Below, one piece after another: positions 25,262 through 33,316 of a stretch of DNA of 42,683 bases. Numbering within the stretch: the stretch's first letter is position 1; each line of letters opens with the position of its first letter. This DNA comes from an uncultured Lachnospiraceae bacterium. GTDB lineage: Bacteria; Bacillota; Clostridia; Lachnospirales; Lachnospiraceae. A program made the translations under genes and the position numbers. Location: NCBI GenBank assembly GCA_900549995.1, contig URQQ01000037.1:1-42683 (forward strand). The letters are read 5' to 3'. Below the pieces are notes generated by a model that was not told the DNA's origin, made no database searches, and saw only the letters and a program-made list of their open reading frames with translations.

Positions 25262-25791
25262 GATAGTCCTCCTTTCAGGGCTTCCTTTTTGATTCTTTTC
25301 AAAGCAGAACGTAGTCTGGACTGGACCGTACGCAGCGGGACATTCAATACTTCTGCAATTTCACGTATTGTTAAATCTTGTCCAAATCTTAAAAGGACGA
25401 TTTCCTGCAGATTTTCCGGCAGCCGGTTTATAAGCTGGCAGAATTCCATATCAGACTGTACGTTCTCAAACCCTGACTCTGTATAGGCAGGGTCGGCAGT
25501 GATTTCTTCTAAGGACATGTCAAAGTGCCTGTTTTTCCGCCAGATATCAGTACATGTATTAGCAGCAATCTGATATAGGAATGGCTTTAATCTGCCTTTA
25601 TGCGTATAACGGTCTAAATAACGTATGAACTTTAAAAATGTTTCCTGTGCAGCATCTTCTGCAAGAGAACGGTTTGGAACATGCCAAAGACAATAGCGCA
25701 GAATCTCCGGGTAGAACATCTCGATCAATTGATCCACTGCGTTGGTATCTCCCTGTTCTATTTTTTGTATTAATTCATTTTCACGCGTCAA
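25258..25791 (-). CDS. ECF-type RNA polymerase sigma factor
   Basis: A 177-residue sigma-70 family protein. Region 2 spans about 15-80 (LIEMFYPEILRYCLWHVPN, AEDAAQETFLKFIRYLDRY, FLYQIAANTCTDIWRK) and region 4 about 115-170 (LPENLQEIVLLRFGQDLTIREIAEVLNVPLRTVQSRLRSALKRIK). I chose the TTG start at 25791 because AGGAGG lies 8 bases upstream; the open frame extends further but begins in the promoter. It is first in a four-gene operon (sigma, membrane protein, ATPase, permease) and probably turns on the transporter. Confidence 0.93.
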   Translation of the reverse strand: MTRENELIQKIEQGDTNAVDQLIEMFYPEILRYCLWHVPNRSLAEDAAQETFLKFIRYLDRYTHKGRLKPFLYQIAANTCTDIWRKNRHFDMSLEEITADPAYTESGFENVQSDMEFCQLINRLPENLQEIVLLRFGQDLTIREIAEVLNVPLRTVQSRLRSALKRIKKEALKGGLS

Positions 25792-25804
25792 AATTATTCC
25801 TCCT

Positions 25805-25817
25805 GGGGGCGTCCCCC
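25805..25817 (-). other. GC hairpin at the 5' end of the sigma operon leader
   Basis: GGGGG-ACG-CCCCC on the minus strand, one base before the AGGAGG ribosome site and about five bases after the -10. The mRNA may begin within or at this stem-loop. Confidence 0.5.
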
Positions 25818-25821
25818 TATA

Positions 25822-25850
25822 ATTATATAACGAAATATGTGCTGTGAAAT
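25822..25850 (-). promoter_or_regulatory. Candidate promoter of the sigma operon
   Basis: On the minus strand, ATTTCA (25850-25845), a 17-bp spacer, and a perfect TATAAT (25827-25822). The -35 is weak and no clear ECF-type promoter (AAC/CGT) was seen at correct distance, so autoregulation by the ECF protein cannot be claimed. Confidence 0.4.
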
Positions 25851-25990
25851 GATTTAGTTTTTTCAAATTATTATAATATGTGTTATGAGAAGGAAATGAG
25901 GAGTGGAAAAAGCCTTGTTTTCATTACCTTACGTAGGTACAATGTGTTTAGGGTATCAGAAGATCATAGTGTAGCAGGGGATGGAATCGA

Positions 25991-28900
25991 ATGAGAAATT
26001 ATAACTTTAACAGTACAATGGGATGGCATGATTTTCAGAATCTTGCATGTGAAGTAGTTCAGGTAAGAGAACGGATTCAATTGCAGATGTATAAAGAAGG
26101 GAGAGATGCCGGGAAGGATGGTATGTGGTTTGATGAGACACGAACCATTGTTGTTCAGGCAAAACGGTATAAGGAATTTCAGCCTTTATATCAGAAATTA
26201 AAAACAGAAGAACTCAGCAAAGTTAAGAAGTTAAATCCTGACAGGTACATACTGGTAGTTTCCCTGGAGCTCAGTGAACAGGAAACAGAGAAAATCTATA
26301 GTCTGTTTGGAGAGTACATTCAGACGAGTGAAGATTTGATGACGGCGAAAACACTGAACAGTCTTTTATCCAGACCGGAATATCATTTTATTGAAAAGTC
26401 CTATACGAAATTGTGGCTGCCAAATCCAGAGATTATTCCTGAGATGCTGGAAGAGATTGTAAACAGATACCAGAGGAACCGGAACCTGAACGCGCACCGG
26501 GATGCATTGAATGCCGGGAGAACATTCGTGCAGACGCAGACGTACCAAAGAGCGCTTGCAATACTGGAGGCCAATCATACAATTTTAATCTCTGGAGAGC
26601 CAGGGATGGGAAAAACAACGCTGGCTTATATTCTGGCACTTGATTTTCTGGCAGTCGATGAATACGCGGGTTTTGTGTGGGCCGACAGCATAGAGGATAT
26701 CGAAGCGCAGTGGGAATATGGCGGATCACGGCAGGTATTTATCTTAGATGATTTCTGGGGAGATGTGTTTTACAGGGAGAGCGGAAGGAAAGCGTCGAGA
26801 AGACTTGAGAATCTGATCTGCAGGGTGAAGGAAGAAGAGGGGAAGAGGTTCATTATTACCTCGCGGGAATATATTGTGCAGCAGGAACTTTTAAGAAGTC
26901 CGGAACTGGAAAGTCTGTTTGGACGGCTGAAATTAGAGTGTGTTTTAAAAGAATACAGTGATGGGGAAAAGGCGCGGATATTGTTCTCCCATCTGAAAGA
27001 GTCGGATCTTGAGATTGAGTATGTGAATGAAATATATCAGCATTGCGACAATATCGTGAGACATCGCGGATATAGTCCACGGATTATAGGAAAGTTTCTG
27101 AAACAAAATGACAGTGAGAGTTATACTCCATGGGATTATGTGGAAGAGTTACGGTTTTATTTAGAGTATCCGGAAAATTTCTGGAAGGAAATCTTTACAG
27201 AATTGTCAGAGGAAGCTCAGACTGTTATGTTCATAACGGCAATCTCCTATACACCGATCAGAGCGGATGATGTCAGAAGAACCTATGGGAGGTATATACA
27301 GAACTATATGAAAGAGGAACCTCCAAAATCTTTTGAAACGTGCATTGCAGAATTGGAGAAAACTTTCATAAAAACCTACTGGGATGAAGAATATGAACAG
27401 ATCATGCTTGAATTTGACAACCCGTCAATTGTGGATTTTATCTATTCTTATCTGGATCAGAAACAGGAATATTACATTCCGAGGCTCTGTGAAAGCTGCG
27501 CATTTTATAATCAGTTGTTGACTCTGATGGAACAGTTTCCATGCAAAGACAATGAGATTAACCAGAGGATAGAGAAAAGATGTGTAGAGGAGTTCTATCG
27601 TATGCCTATGAGACTGGTTGATTATGGGGATCCCTATCTTGAAGAAAGAAATGACTGGGATGAAGATAAGGGAAGTGACTGGGCAGACAGGGCATTTCAT
27701 TTAATGGTAACAGCAGGAGCAAAAGGCCGGAGAATTGTACGGGAGTTTATATCTGAATTTGTCAGTCAGTTTTATGATCATAAAGATCGGGATCCTTTAT
27801 TTGACGGCATCGACGAGTTAGTAAACTTTGTCGGGCTTTTGAGAGCGTGTGAAAGAAATGGAATGCATTTTGATGGCAGGAGGATGATGGAAGAATATTG
27901 GGATCGCTGTTTTCTGGAACAGGAATATGCCTGTTTTGAAGAGTTCAAAGAAATATATCCGGATGTTTATGCGGAAAAAGAGGTAGATTATCAGCAGTTT
28001 ATGAAGAAAAATGTAAAAAGGATTATACTGGATAGTCTGAAATTTCAGCAGGAAAGTGGATTAGAGATAGAGATGGATATCTTAGTCGATGAAATTCCTG
28101 AGATCATAAAAAAATACGGATTGAGATATACGAAGAAATACAAAATGCAGATTCGTGATATTGCAGGCCGGTATACGGAGGCAGTGAAACAGGACAAGAA
28201 TTTTCAAGGTTTGGAACTTCCGGAAAATATAATGACCAAAGAAGAGAAAGAGTACGAGCGGATAAAGGACGAGGCATATGAGGAGCTTTTGGGAGGCACA
28301 GAAGAATATCTGGAGAAAGATGAACGTCTTTTTGCGGCGGAGGAACTGCATTTTGGTGAGAAAATAGAAAAAGAATTGTTTCAGATCATTTTAAGCAATG
28401 AACCGTGGTACATATATGAAATGCTGGAGACAAGGAAAAACTTTACAGTGTTGAAGGAAATGATTGAAAAGTATGAGCTTACAAGTATCCCACGGGAGCT
28501 GGATGTATTTATGGGAGCGTTTCTGTTTATCATTTGCGGTGGAAATACGGATGTTTTTCGAAGACTGATTGATTTCTGTGCACTCTATACGGCGGAAATA
28601 TTTGATAAAGAGGTGCCCAGCATTACTGAGAAAAAGTTGAAGGCGACGGAAGCATATGGAACGTGTATCGCAGATAGCCCGGCCGCGGAGGAGATACTTT
28701 TTCAGTATCTTTTAGTGAGAGGGGAAAAGTGGGTTGAGATCAGCAGTCCGGTATTCATGATTTACTGTTTCTGCCGGGTATTGGTAAATGGTGAGAGCAA
28801 TCCGTATGAGGGTATTTTCCTGACACAGAATTGGCAGGTTATTATCAACTGGGATAAAAACAGCCAAAAGAGTAGATGCTTTTTTGAATATCCGCAGTGT

Positions 28901-29356
28901 AATTTTGAGTGGAAAGAAAGAGCCGTTAAGATTTTTCAGATCATAGACCGCTCCCGGTTTTATCAATATTATGTGATTCCAACGCTGACAGAATTTTTGA
29001 ATGACATGAATGAAAATGACGACAAGGTTATGGAACTGCTAAGGAACAGCCATTTGATACTAGATATTACGGATCGTTATGAAATCAGCGGAGGGAGGGA
29101 ATCTGTATCAGAGGAACTGAATCTGATCAGAGATCTTGGAATCGCAGGGCATTTGTATGATGAAGTATATGAGAGTCTGGGGAAAAAAGAAATCAAGTAT
29201 CTGTCCGGATGTGAGGAGATCTGTCAAAAAGGTAGAAGAAAAACAAGCATTTTGTTATCTAAAGCCGATATCTTGGTACTCAGGGAATGCGGGGTATACC
29301 AGATTGCAGAGGATATTTTAGCAAGAGTAGAAGCTGTGGTAAGAAATGAAAAATAA
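25991..29356 (+). CDS. Mrr-type nuclease/STAND-type NTPase, candidate anti-phage protein
   Basis: A 1121-residue single-gene unit. Residues 1-100 form a PD-(D/E)xK nuclease of Mrr type: GRDAGKDGMWF (D39, D43) and VVQAKRY (Q56, K58). About 100-150 has the linker seen in Mrr-nSTAND3 proteins (KIYSLFGEYIQTSEDLMTAKTLNSLL and EKSYTKLWL). The NTPase follows with Walker A GEPGMGKT at 202-209 and Walker B VFILDD at 249-254. From about 400 to the end it is helical, rich in Glu, Lys and Tyr, without a repeat I can name; in STAND proteins this part senses the trigger. By family precedent (Avs-type STAND proteins) it would detect a phage product and then activate the nuclease. No partner gene is adjacent. 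Confidence 0.85.
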   Translation: MRNYNFNSTMGWHDFQNLACEVVQVRERIQLQMYKEGRDAGKDGMWFDETRTIVVQAKRYKEFQPLYQKLKTEELSKVKKLNPDRYILVVSLELSEQETEKIYSLFGEYIQTSEDLMTAKTLNSLLSRPEYHFIEKSYTKLWLPNPEIIPEMLEEIVNRYQRNRNLNAHRDALNAGRTFVQTQTYQRALAILEANHTILISGEPGMGKTTLAYILALDFLAVDEYAGFVWADSIEDIEAQWEYGGSRQVFILDDFWGDVFYRESGRKASRRLENLICRVKEEEGKRFIITSREYIVQQELLRSPELESLFGRLKLECVLKEYSDGEKARILFSHLKESDLEIEYVNEIYQHCDNIVRHRGYSPRIIGKFLKQNDSESYTPWDYVEELRFYLEYPENFWKEIFTELSEEAQTVMFITAISYTPIRADDVRRTYGRYIQNYMKEEPPKSFETCIAELEKTFIKTYWDEEYEQIMLEFDNPSIVDFIYSYLDQKQEYYIPRLCESCAFYNQLLTLMEQFPCKDNEINQRIEKRCVEEFYRMPMRLVDYGDPYLEERNDWDEDKGSDWADRAFHLMVTAGAKGRRIVREFISEFVSQFYDHKDRDPLFDGIDELVNFVGLLRACERNGMHFDGRRMMEEYWDRCFLEQEYACFEEFKEIYPDVYAEKEVDYQQFMKKNVKRIILDSLKFQQESGLEIEMDILVDEIPEIIKKYGLRYTKKYKMQIRDIAGRYTEAVKQDKNFQGLELPENIMTKEEKEYERIKDEAYEELLGGTEEYLEKDERLFAAEELHFGEKIEKELFQIILSNEPWYIYEMLETRKNFTVLKEMIEKYELTSIPRELDVFMGAFLFIICGGNTDVFRRLIDFCALYTAEIFDKEVPSITEKKLKATEAYGTCIADSPAAEEILFQYLLVRGEKWVEISSPVFMIYCFCRVLVNGESNPYEGIFLTQNWQVIINWDKNSQKSRCFFEYPQCNFEWKERAVKIFQIIDRSRFYQYYVIPTLTEFLNDMNENDDKVMELLRNSHLILDITDRYEISGGRESVSEELNLIRDLGIAGHLYDEVYESLGKKEIKYLSGCEEICQKGRRKTSILLSKADILVLRECGVYQIAEDILARVEAVVRNEK

Positions 29357-29367
29357 AATAGCAAAAT

Positions 29368-29421
29368 AAAATGTCCTGCAGAAATTCCAGTATTTATAGT
29401 GTAATTCCTGCAGGACATTTT
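29368..29421. terminator. Bidirectional terminator after the Mrr-STAND gene
   Basis: AAAATGTCCTGCAG (29368-29381) and CTGCAGGACATTTT (29408-29421) form a perfect 14-bp stem, extended by four more pairs beyond one mismatch. A and T tracts on both sides allow termination in both directions. The right arm overlaps the stop codon of the minus-strand regulator. Confidence 0.9.
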
Positions 29422-30922
29422 AATGTTGAAGCTCCCGGATCAGTTCTTTGATCTGAGACATGATCTTGACCCGGCAAATGCCGGTATAGCCGATTCGGTC
29501 TGCGATCTGCAGCAAATGTTCTCTGCACAGCTGTACGATATCCGGCTGAGAGATTTCGAAAGCTGTAAGGGGAGGGGCAAGGTGAACCAGAATTGCACGC
29601 TGACCTTCCTTTACCATCAAAGGGCCGTTCGCATCACTTTTGGATCTTAATGGGACGAAATGATAATTGCTGCAGGTTTCCATGAGCTTTAAAATATTTT
29701 GGAGATGTAAGATATATGTCTCCGGGGTATAGTAAAGAGGCTCTGCAATCAGTCCGTAGGAAAAAGAGATAGGGACTTTTCCCTGTCTGACTTCTTCAGC
29801 AGTTGATAAACAGGTGATATCGATCAGGGAGTAGTCTTCTTTTTTCTGAGCCAGTTTTTCTTTTTCCTGCATATACAGTCTGCTCAGCGCAGGAAATTCG
29901 GTTTCTTTTCGCTTTAAGAGGCAGTCATTTAATATTTCTGCCGGAGTAGTTTCCGCCGACAGGCAGGGGACTTGCTGAATGCGGATCCCGTCGGCTGATA
30001 AAAATTGTGTAAAGCACTGCGTCAGTTTCTCCGGATTCGTGTAAGATTCCAGCATGGGACGGCAGAGAGAAAGATAATCATGGAATTCTTCGGCATATGC
30101 CTGGGTTAGCTGGCGGTCGGTGGTCAGCAATGTTACATTGCCTGAACGTTGATGATAGATGGAGCTGGATGTCAGTGCAATTTCCTGGGGCATCACAACA
30201 ATGGTGCGGCGATGGACGGTATCCCTGAGCCTTGGATAAAAATATACAGTTGTCTGTCCGGTCATGTAAAGGGGCATCCAGCGTGTCAGAGATTCAAAAG
30301 CTTCATTGATCAAAGTTACCGGGGGAGCAATATGACAGAATTTAAATCCTCTGTGGATGAGATCCAGTCCCCATTTCTGCAGAGTGCAGGAGAATTCGTA
30401 GTCCTGAGAGATCCAGGTATCATTTTCATCTGTAAATATAAAAATCAACCCCGGTTTTTCCAGTGACTGTAAATGCTGATACGCTGCCCGGGCAGCGGCG
30501 CGTTTCCCTTCATTGCCATAGTAAACGGAATTCCCGGTATTTATATGATCATCACTTTTTTCTATACCTGTATATGTTTCTTCTAGGTTAAGGCGGCCAA
30601 AGGTTCGCATAAAACGGCTGACTTCATCTGTTTCCCCGCATAACCAGTAATAAATAATATCGGACAGATGTTCTGTATTCAGAATACTTACCTGTTTTAC
30701 GGCCAGCATTTCGAAAAGGGCCTGATGTTGATAGTCTGTAGTACAATGCCTGGCAAAATAAAGTGCCATAGGTTTCGTGTATTTTTGATTTTGCGGTAAA
30801 TTTCTTTTCCCTGTGCGAAGACGGCTGATAAGAGATGGGTCCACATGGATTGCCTGTGCCAGCACTCTGTTTGATGTAGACGTCAAATCCAGAAGAAAAC
30901 TAAGTTTTTCGTAAAACTGCAT
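29420..30922 (-). CDS. HTH-containing regulator of the carbohydrate-sensing locus
   Basis: A 500-residue protein. The first 50 residues form an XRE-like HTH (NRVLAQAIHVDPSLISRLRTGKRNLPQ). I recognise no family for the remaining 450 residues; they are soluble, mixed alpha/beta in look (LIFIFTDENDTWISQDYEF, LDLIHRGFKFCHIAPP, TTVYFYPRLRDTVHRRTIVVMPQE) and may be a sensor or effector domain. AAGGAGGTGA precedes the ATG. It is divergent from the first hybrid kinase across a 249-base gap full of TGTCA/TGACA sites, which it may bind. It is the only DNA-binding protein in this part, so it may be the output of the kinases. Confidence 0.75.
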   Translation of the reverse strand: MQFYEKLSFLLDLTSTSNRVLAQAIHVDPSLISRLRTGKRNLPQNQKYTKPMALYFARHCTTDYQHQALFEMLAVKQVSILNTEHLSDIIYYWLCGETDEVSRFMRTFGRLNLEETYTGIEKSDDHINTGNSVYYGNEGKRAAARAAYQHLQSLEKPGLIFIFTDENDTWISQDYEFSCTLQKWGLDLIHRGFKFCHIAPPVTLINEAFESLTRWMPLYMTGQTTVYFYPRLRDTVHRRTIVVMPQEIALTSSSIYHQRSGNVTLLTTDRQLTQAYAEEFHDYLSLCRPMLESYTNPEKLTQCFTQFLSADGIRIQQVPCLSAETTPAEILNDCLLKRKETEFPALSRLYMQEKEKLAQKKEDYSLIDITCLSTAEEVRQGKVPISFSYGLIAEPLYYTPETYILHLQNILKLMETCSNYHFVPLRSKSDANGPLMVKEGQRAILVHLAPPLTAFEISQPDIVQLCREHLLQIADRIGYTGICRVKIMSQIKELIRELQH

Positions 30923-30937
30923 GGGAAATCACCTCCT

Positions 30938-31026
30938 TGTCATCCACTATACGCCATTATGATTTATATTTCAATCTTGTTGTCATTTTTGATGACATAA
31001 AATGTCAATGACAAATGACAAAGTCA
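30938..31026. promoter_or_regulatory. Cluster of TGTCA/TGACA operator sites in the divergent promoter
   Basis: Seen sites: TGTCAT at 30938, TGTCAT-N5-ATGACA at 30981-30997, TGTCAATGACA at 31003-31013, and TGACAAAGTCA at 31016-31026. The first falls at the predicted start of the minus-strand gene and the rest just upstream of its -35. They are probably operators for the divergent HTH protein. Confidence 0.7.
30946..30974 (-). promoter_or_regulatory. Promoter of the HTH regulator
   Basis: On the minus strand, TTGAAA (30974-30969), a 17-bp spacer, and TATAGT (30951-30946), about 24 bases before the ATG. The TGTCAT site at 30938 overlaps the predicted start point. I find no equally clear promoter for the plus-strand kinase in 31027-31171, only AT-rich sequence with an AATATT-GT-AATATT repeat near 31041. 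Confidence 0.7.
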
Positions 31027-31171
31027 CTTTGATTTCTACGAATATTGTAATATTATCAAATAAAGTGCGTCTATATATGTGTACGCTATAAAATTGTATT
31101 AATATAGAACGTCATTTTCATTGACTGATCAAAGAATAGATGGAAAGACAAAAGAGTTAGGGGGATAGTTT

Positions 31172-33316
31172 ATGCAGGGGCTTAGAGGCTTTATAAAAAA
31201 ACATGGCCGAGGGTTTGGAATGCTGCTTATATTTCTTATCAGCGCCCTGATTCTGGGAGGCGGATATGGGTTATATCAGATCAGTATCGGGAGGGCGGTC
31301 TATGCAACAACAGTTTCGTTTATGGAACAGATTGCTGACCATGACCAGCTGAACGTTGTGAATCAGATGAACAGTAAGTGGGAGTGTCTGAATTCGATTT
31401 TATTACGTCTCAGGGAAACAAGAGATAAACAGATCGAAGAAGTGATCTATGATTTGAGTGTTGAATCCGTCACTACTTCTTTTGAAAAGCTGTATATAGT
31501 CACAGACAGCGGACATGTCTACAATAACAGTTATCTGGAATCTGCTTTAGATGAGATGCAGTGGAAGGACGCGTTTCAACAGGCCGGGGGCAATTTTGTT
31601 GTACGTTACAGTAAAGATACCCGGGAACAGTGGGGGGAATATCTGGTCTATGGAATCCGGATTACAGATTCGATCCAGTGTGGTGATGAAAATATTGAGG
31701 GAGTTGTAGGGCTTGTTCCGATTTCTGAGATTGCAGACCAGATGCAGATGGAAAGCTTTGACGGCAAAGGTGTTGCCATTGTTATGAATTCAACGGGAGA
31801 AATTATTACAGCCAGTCAGCAGTACAGCAGCGATGATTCCAGAAATTATTTCAGTTCCCTGGAAAAGGCAGTGTGGAAAAACGGAAAATCACTGGAAGAA
31901 TGCAGAAGCGCGGTTCAGAACAGGGAGAGCCTGTTTATTGAGTACAGTGTGGATGGAGAAAGTTATTATACTTTGTTTCAGCCCATGGAAGATAAAGACA
32001 GCAACGGATGGTATCTGGCAGTACAGGTTTCAACGCAGGTGACGGCTGAACAGGTGAAGACTCTTGTTTTGCGTTCCGTACCATTTTTTATTATGCTGGG
32101 GATGGTAATGATTGCTGTTGGATATTTTATTTACCGCAGCTATAATGAGACACAAATCGCCAGAGCGTCTGAGCAGGCAAAGTCGTCTTTTCTTGCCAAC
32201 ATGAGCCACGAGATACGGACACCTTTGAACGGGATTGTGGGACTGCATTACCTTATGCGCCAGAATCTTGATGACAGGGAACGGATGGAAGAATATCTGA
32301 AGAAAGCAGAAGTGTCGACGGAATTTCTCAAAGGTGTGATCACAGATGTTCTGGATATGTCGAAGATTGAAAGCGGACAGATGGAGATCTATCGGGAAGA
32401 GGTGAACCTGTCAGACTTAATGGAAGAAATACGGACTCTGTTCGAAATCCAGACGGAAGAAAAAGGGCTGGACTTTTCTGTAGATTATGAAGGAATTTCC
32501 ATGCCGTATTTGATGGGAGATGAGCTGCGGATCAAACAGATTCTTACGAATCTATTAGGAAATGCGCTTAAATTTACATCCACGGGAGGAAGCATCTCAC
32601 TGACTGTCCGGCAGGAAGTACACCATGGGATGGCAGATACGACGTTTGTTGTGGCCGATACCGGATGCGGAATGACTCCGGAATTTCTGGAGCATATCTG
32701 GGAGCCTTTTGAACAGGAACATCGGACGGCTTCGCAGAATGGCACCGGTCTTGGAACTACTTTGAGCAAGACTCTGGTGGAAAAAATGGGCGGGTCGATT
32801 CAGGTAGAGAGCCGTCTGGAGGAAGGGACTGTTTTTACCGTCTGTATTCCATTTCCGGCAGGTGAGGAGCCAGAGAGACGGAAGGAATCTGCAGATGGAT
32901 TACATAGCGAATGGGATTTGAGAGGGAAGCGGATACTGATTGCGGAAGATAATGAGATCAACAGAATGGTTCTTGTCTCAATTCTGGAGGAGTATGGATG
33001 CGAACTTGTGGAAGAAATAAACGGAGAAGAGACTGTACGCGCCTTTATGGACAAACCGGAGTTTTATTTTGATTTGATTTTGATGGATGTACAGATGCCG
33101 GTGATGGACGGTTATGAAGCTACCCGGAGAATCCGTTCCCTGGACCGTGCAGATGCAGCGTCAATTCCAATCTTTGCTGTGACTGCCAATGCATTCCGGG
33201 AAGATATTGAGAAAGCGCTTGCGGCAGGAATGAACGATGTAGTGACGAAGCCGCTGGATGTTACAAGTTTGATGGATAAAATCCGTTATCTGAGAAGCCG
33301 GGAGGAGAGAGGATGA
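31172..33316 (+). CDS. Hybrid sensor histidine kinase 1
   Basis: A 714-residue membrane kinase. Helices at about 15-37 and 300-322 enclose an extracytoplasmic sensor of about 260 residues, likely a double Cache fold (GVVGLVPISEIADQM, GVAIVMNSTGEIITA). The cytoplasmic side has HisKA with H346 (ANMSHEIRTP), HATPase (NLLGNALKFTS, DTGCGM, GTGLGTTLSK), and a C-terminal receiver with D639 (LILMDVQMPVMDG) and KPLD. There is no DNA-binding output. The ATG follows AGGGGGATAG. It overlaps the next gene by 4 bases, so kinase and binding lipoprotein are coupled. Confidence 0.93.
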   Translation: MQGLRGFIKKHGRGFGMLLIFLISALILGGGYGLYQISIGRAVYATTVSFMEQIADHDQLNVVNQMNSKWECLNSILLRLRETRDKQIEEVIYDLSVESVTTSFEKLYIVTDSGHVYNNSYLESALDEMQWKDAFQQAGGNFVVRYSKDTREQWGEYLVYGIRITDSIQCGDENIEGVVGLVPISEIADQMQMESFDGKGVAIVMNSTGEIITASQQYSSDDSRNYFSSLEKAVWKNGKSLEECRSAVQNRESLFIEYSVDGESYYTLFQPMEDKDSNGWYLAVQVSTQVTAEQVKTLVLRSVPFFIMLGMVMIAVGYFIYRSYNETQIARASEQAKSSFLANMSHEIRTPLNGIVGLHYLMRQNLDDRERMEEYLKKAEVSTEFLKGVITDVLDMSKIESGQMEIYREEVNLSDLMEEIRTLFEIQTEEKGLDFSVDYEGISMPYLMGDELRIKQILTNLLGNALKFTSTGGSISLTVRQEVHHGMADTTFVVADTGCGMTPEFLEHIWEPFEQEHRTASQNGTGLGTTLSKTLVEKMGGSIQVESRLEEGTVFTVCIPFPAGEEPERRKESADGLHSEWDLRGKRILIAEDNEINRMVLVSILEEYGCELVEEINGEETVRAFMDKPEFYFDLILMDVQMPVMDGYEATRRIRSLDRADAASIPIFAVTANAFREDIEKALAAGMNDVVTKPLDVTSLMDKIRYLRSREERG

